DNA from: Blautia sp.
GTDB taxonomy: Bacteria > Bacillota > Clostridia > Lachnospirales > Lachnospiraceae
Assembly (NCBI GenBank): GCA_022764275.1
Contig: JALERH010000188.1
Coordinates: forward strand, 1 to 42,229
Length of the DNA stretch: 42,229 bases
Reading direction: 5' to 3'
Below are positions 42,052 through 42,229 of this stretch, in pieces. The position numbers were made by a program, and so were the translations under genes. Positions within the stretch are counted from its first letter, which is position 1. The number at the start of each line of letters is the position of its first letter. The notes beneath the pieces are model-generated. The model saw only the letters and a program-made list of their open reading frames with translations, did not search any database and had not been told where the DNA came from.

Positions 42052-42229
42052 GTTCTTCTATAAGAAAATAGCAACGATAATTCACACTACATAATCAACA
42101 AATTTGAAATCGTCAAACTGAAAGAAGTTGTTGGGTTCTTTACATAGATTAAATATCAATTTATAAATCAAACTCGTCTTCTATCTTTTCCTGTTCGTCT
42201 ATAATATTCATCCTTATCTGCATACATCA
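42052..42229. other. Right-edge sequence with no confident gene
   Basis: This AT-rich stretch lies upstream of the ABC ATPase and contains no long frame. On the minus strand a short tail (NIIDEQEKIEDEFDL, then TAA) could be the end of a gene, but it is closed upstream by TGA at the window edge, so I do not call it. Confidence 0.3.

Overview
The window looks like chromosomal DNA of a gut-type anaerobic Firmicute, most likely a member of the Lachnospiraceae (Blautia/Dorea-like). The evidence is Gram-positive leaders (a cobalamin riboswitch and a leucine T-box), AGGAGG-type ribosome binding sites, a Bacillus-type LexA box, oxygen-detoxifying rubrerythrin and flavodiiron proteins, ferredoxin-dependent 2-oxoacid oxidoreductase genes, and family types common in that group. 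The genus is an inference. No phage, insertion sequence with transposase, or CRISPR array was seen.

Region 1 (1-5.85 kb, minus strand) is a corrinoid/cobalt operon behind a cobalamin riboswitch with its own terminator: an exported CbiK-type cobaltochelatase, a lipoprotein with two similar beta-rich domains, then a BtuF/BtuC/BtuD-like ABC importer whose ATPase runs off the left edge. Region 2 (6-17.6 kb) concerns amino-acid and aryl-acid metabolism. It holds an SstT-like symporter, a sodium:solute symporter, a PLP aminotransferase with an amidohydrolase, a minus-strand operon (TrpR-like YerC/YecD regulator, iorA, iorB, phenylacetate-CoA ligase, double-ACT protein), and a divergent acyl-CoA ligase. 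Together these could convert aromatic amino acids to aryl-acetyl-CoA and aryl acetates, or run in the reverse direction. Several perfect palindromes and one structured leader lie in its intergenic spaces.

Region 3 (17.6-25.2 kb) is a mixed accessory stretch. It contains a decayed Rpn-type nuclease gene, a LexA-box-controlled Y-family polymerase with a YolD-like partner, a metallophosphoesterase-rubrerythrin-rubredoxin fusion, a small acidic protein, a short XRE regulator, an AAA/PD-(D/E)XK protein, a hotdog thioesterase and a decayed PQQ-like beta-propeller gene. Region 4 (25.2-32.6 kb) is branched-chain amino-acid synthesis: leuA behind a T-box, tRNA-Pro(GGG), leuD-leuC with a divergent LysR regulator, ilvC and the small acetolactate synthase subunit.

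Region 5 (32.6-42.2 kb) has a tyrosine phosphatase, an AEC transporter, an M20 amidohydrolase, a multidomain flavodiiron/short-spacer rubredoxin/NAD(P)H reductase protein, a HAD phosphatase, an M18 aminopeptidase, a non-coding tract with repeated CGGGGTCTATGCA ends, and a MacB/LolD-type ABC ATPase with no permease gene visible. The strongest candidates for under-described biology are the exported chelatase operon, the aryl-pyruvate module with its TrpR-like regulator and palindromes, the phosphoesterase-rubrerythrin fusion, and the structured leader before the aminotransferase.
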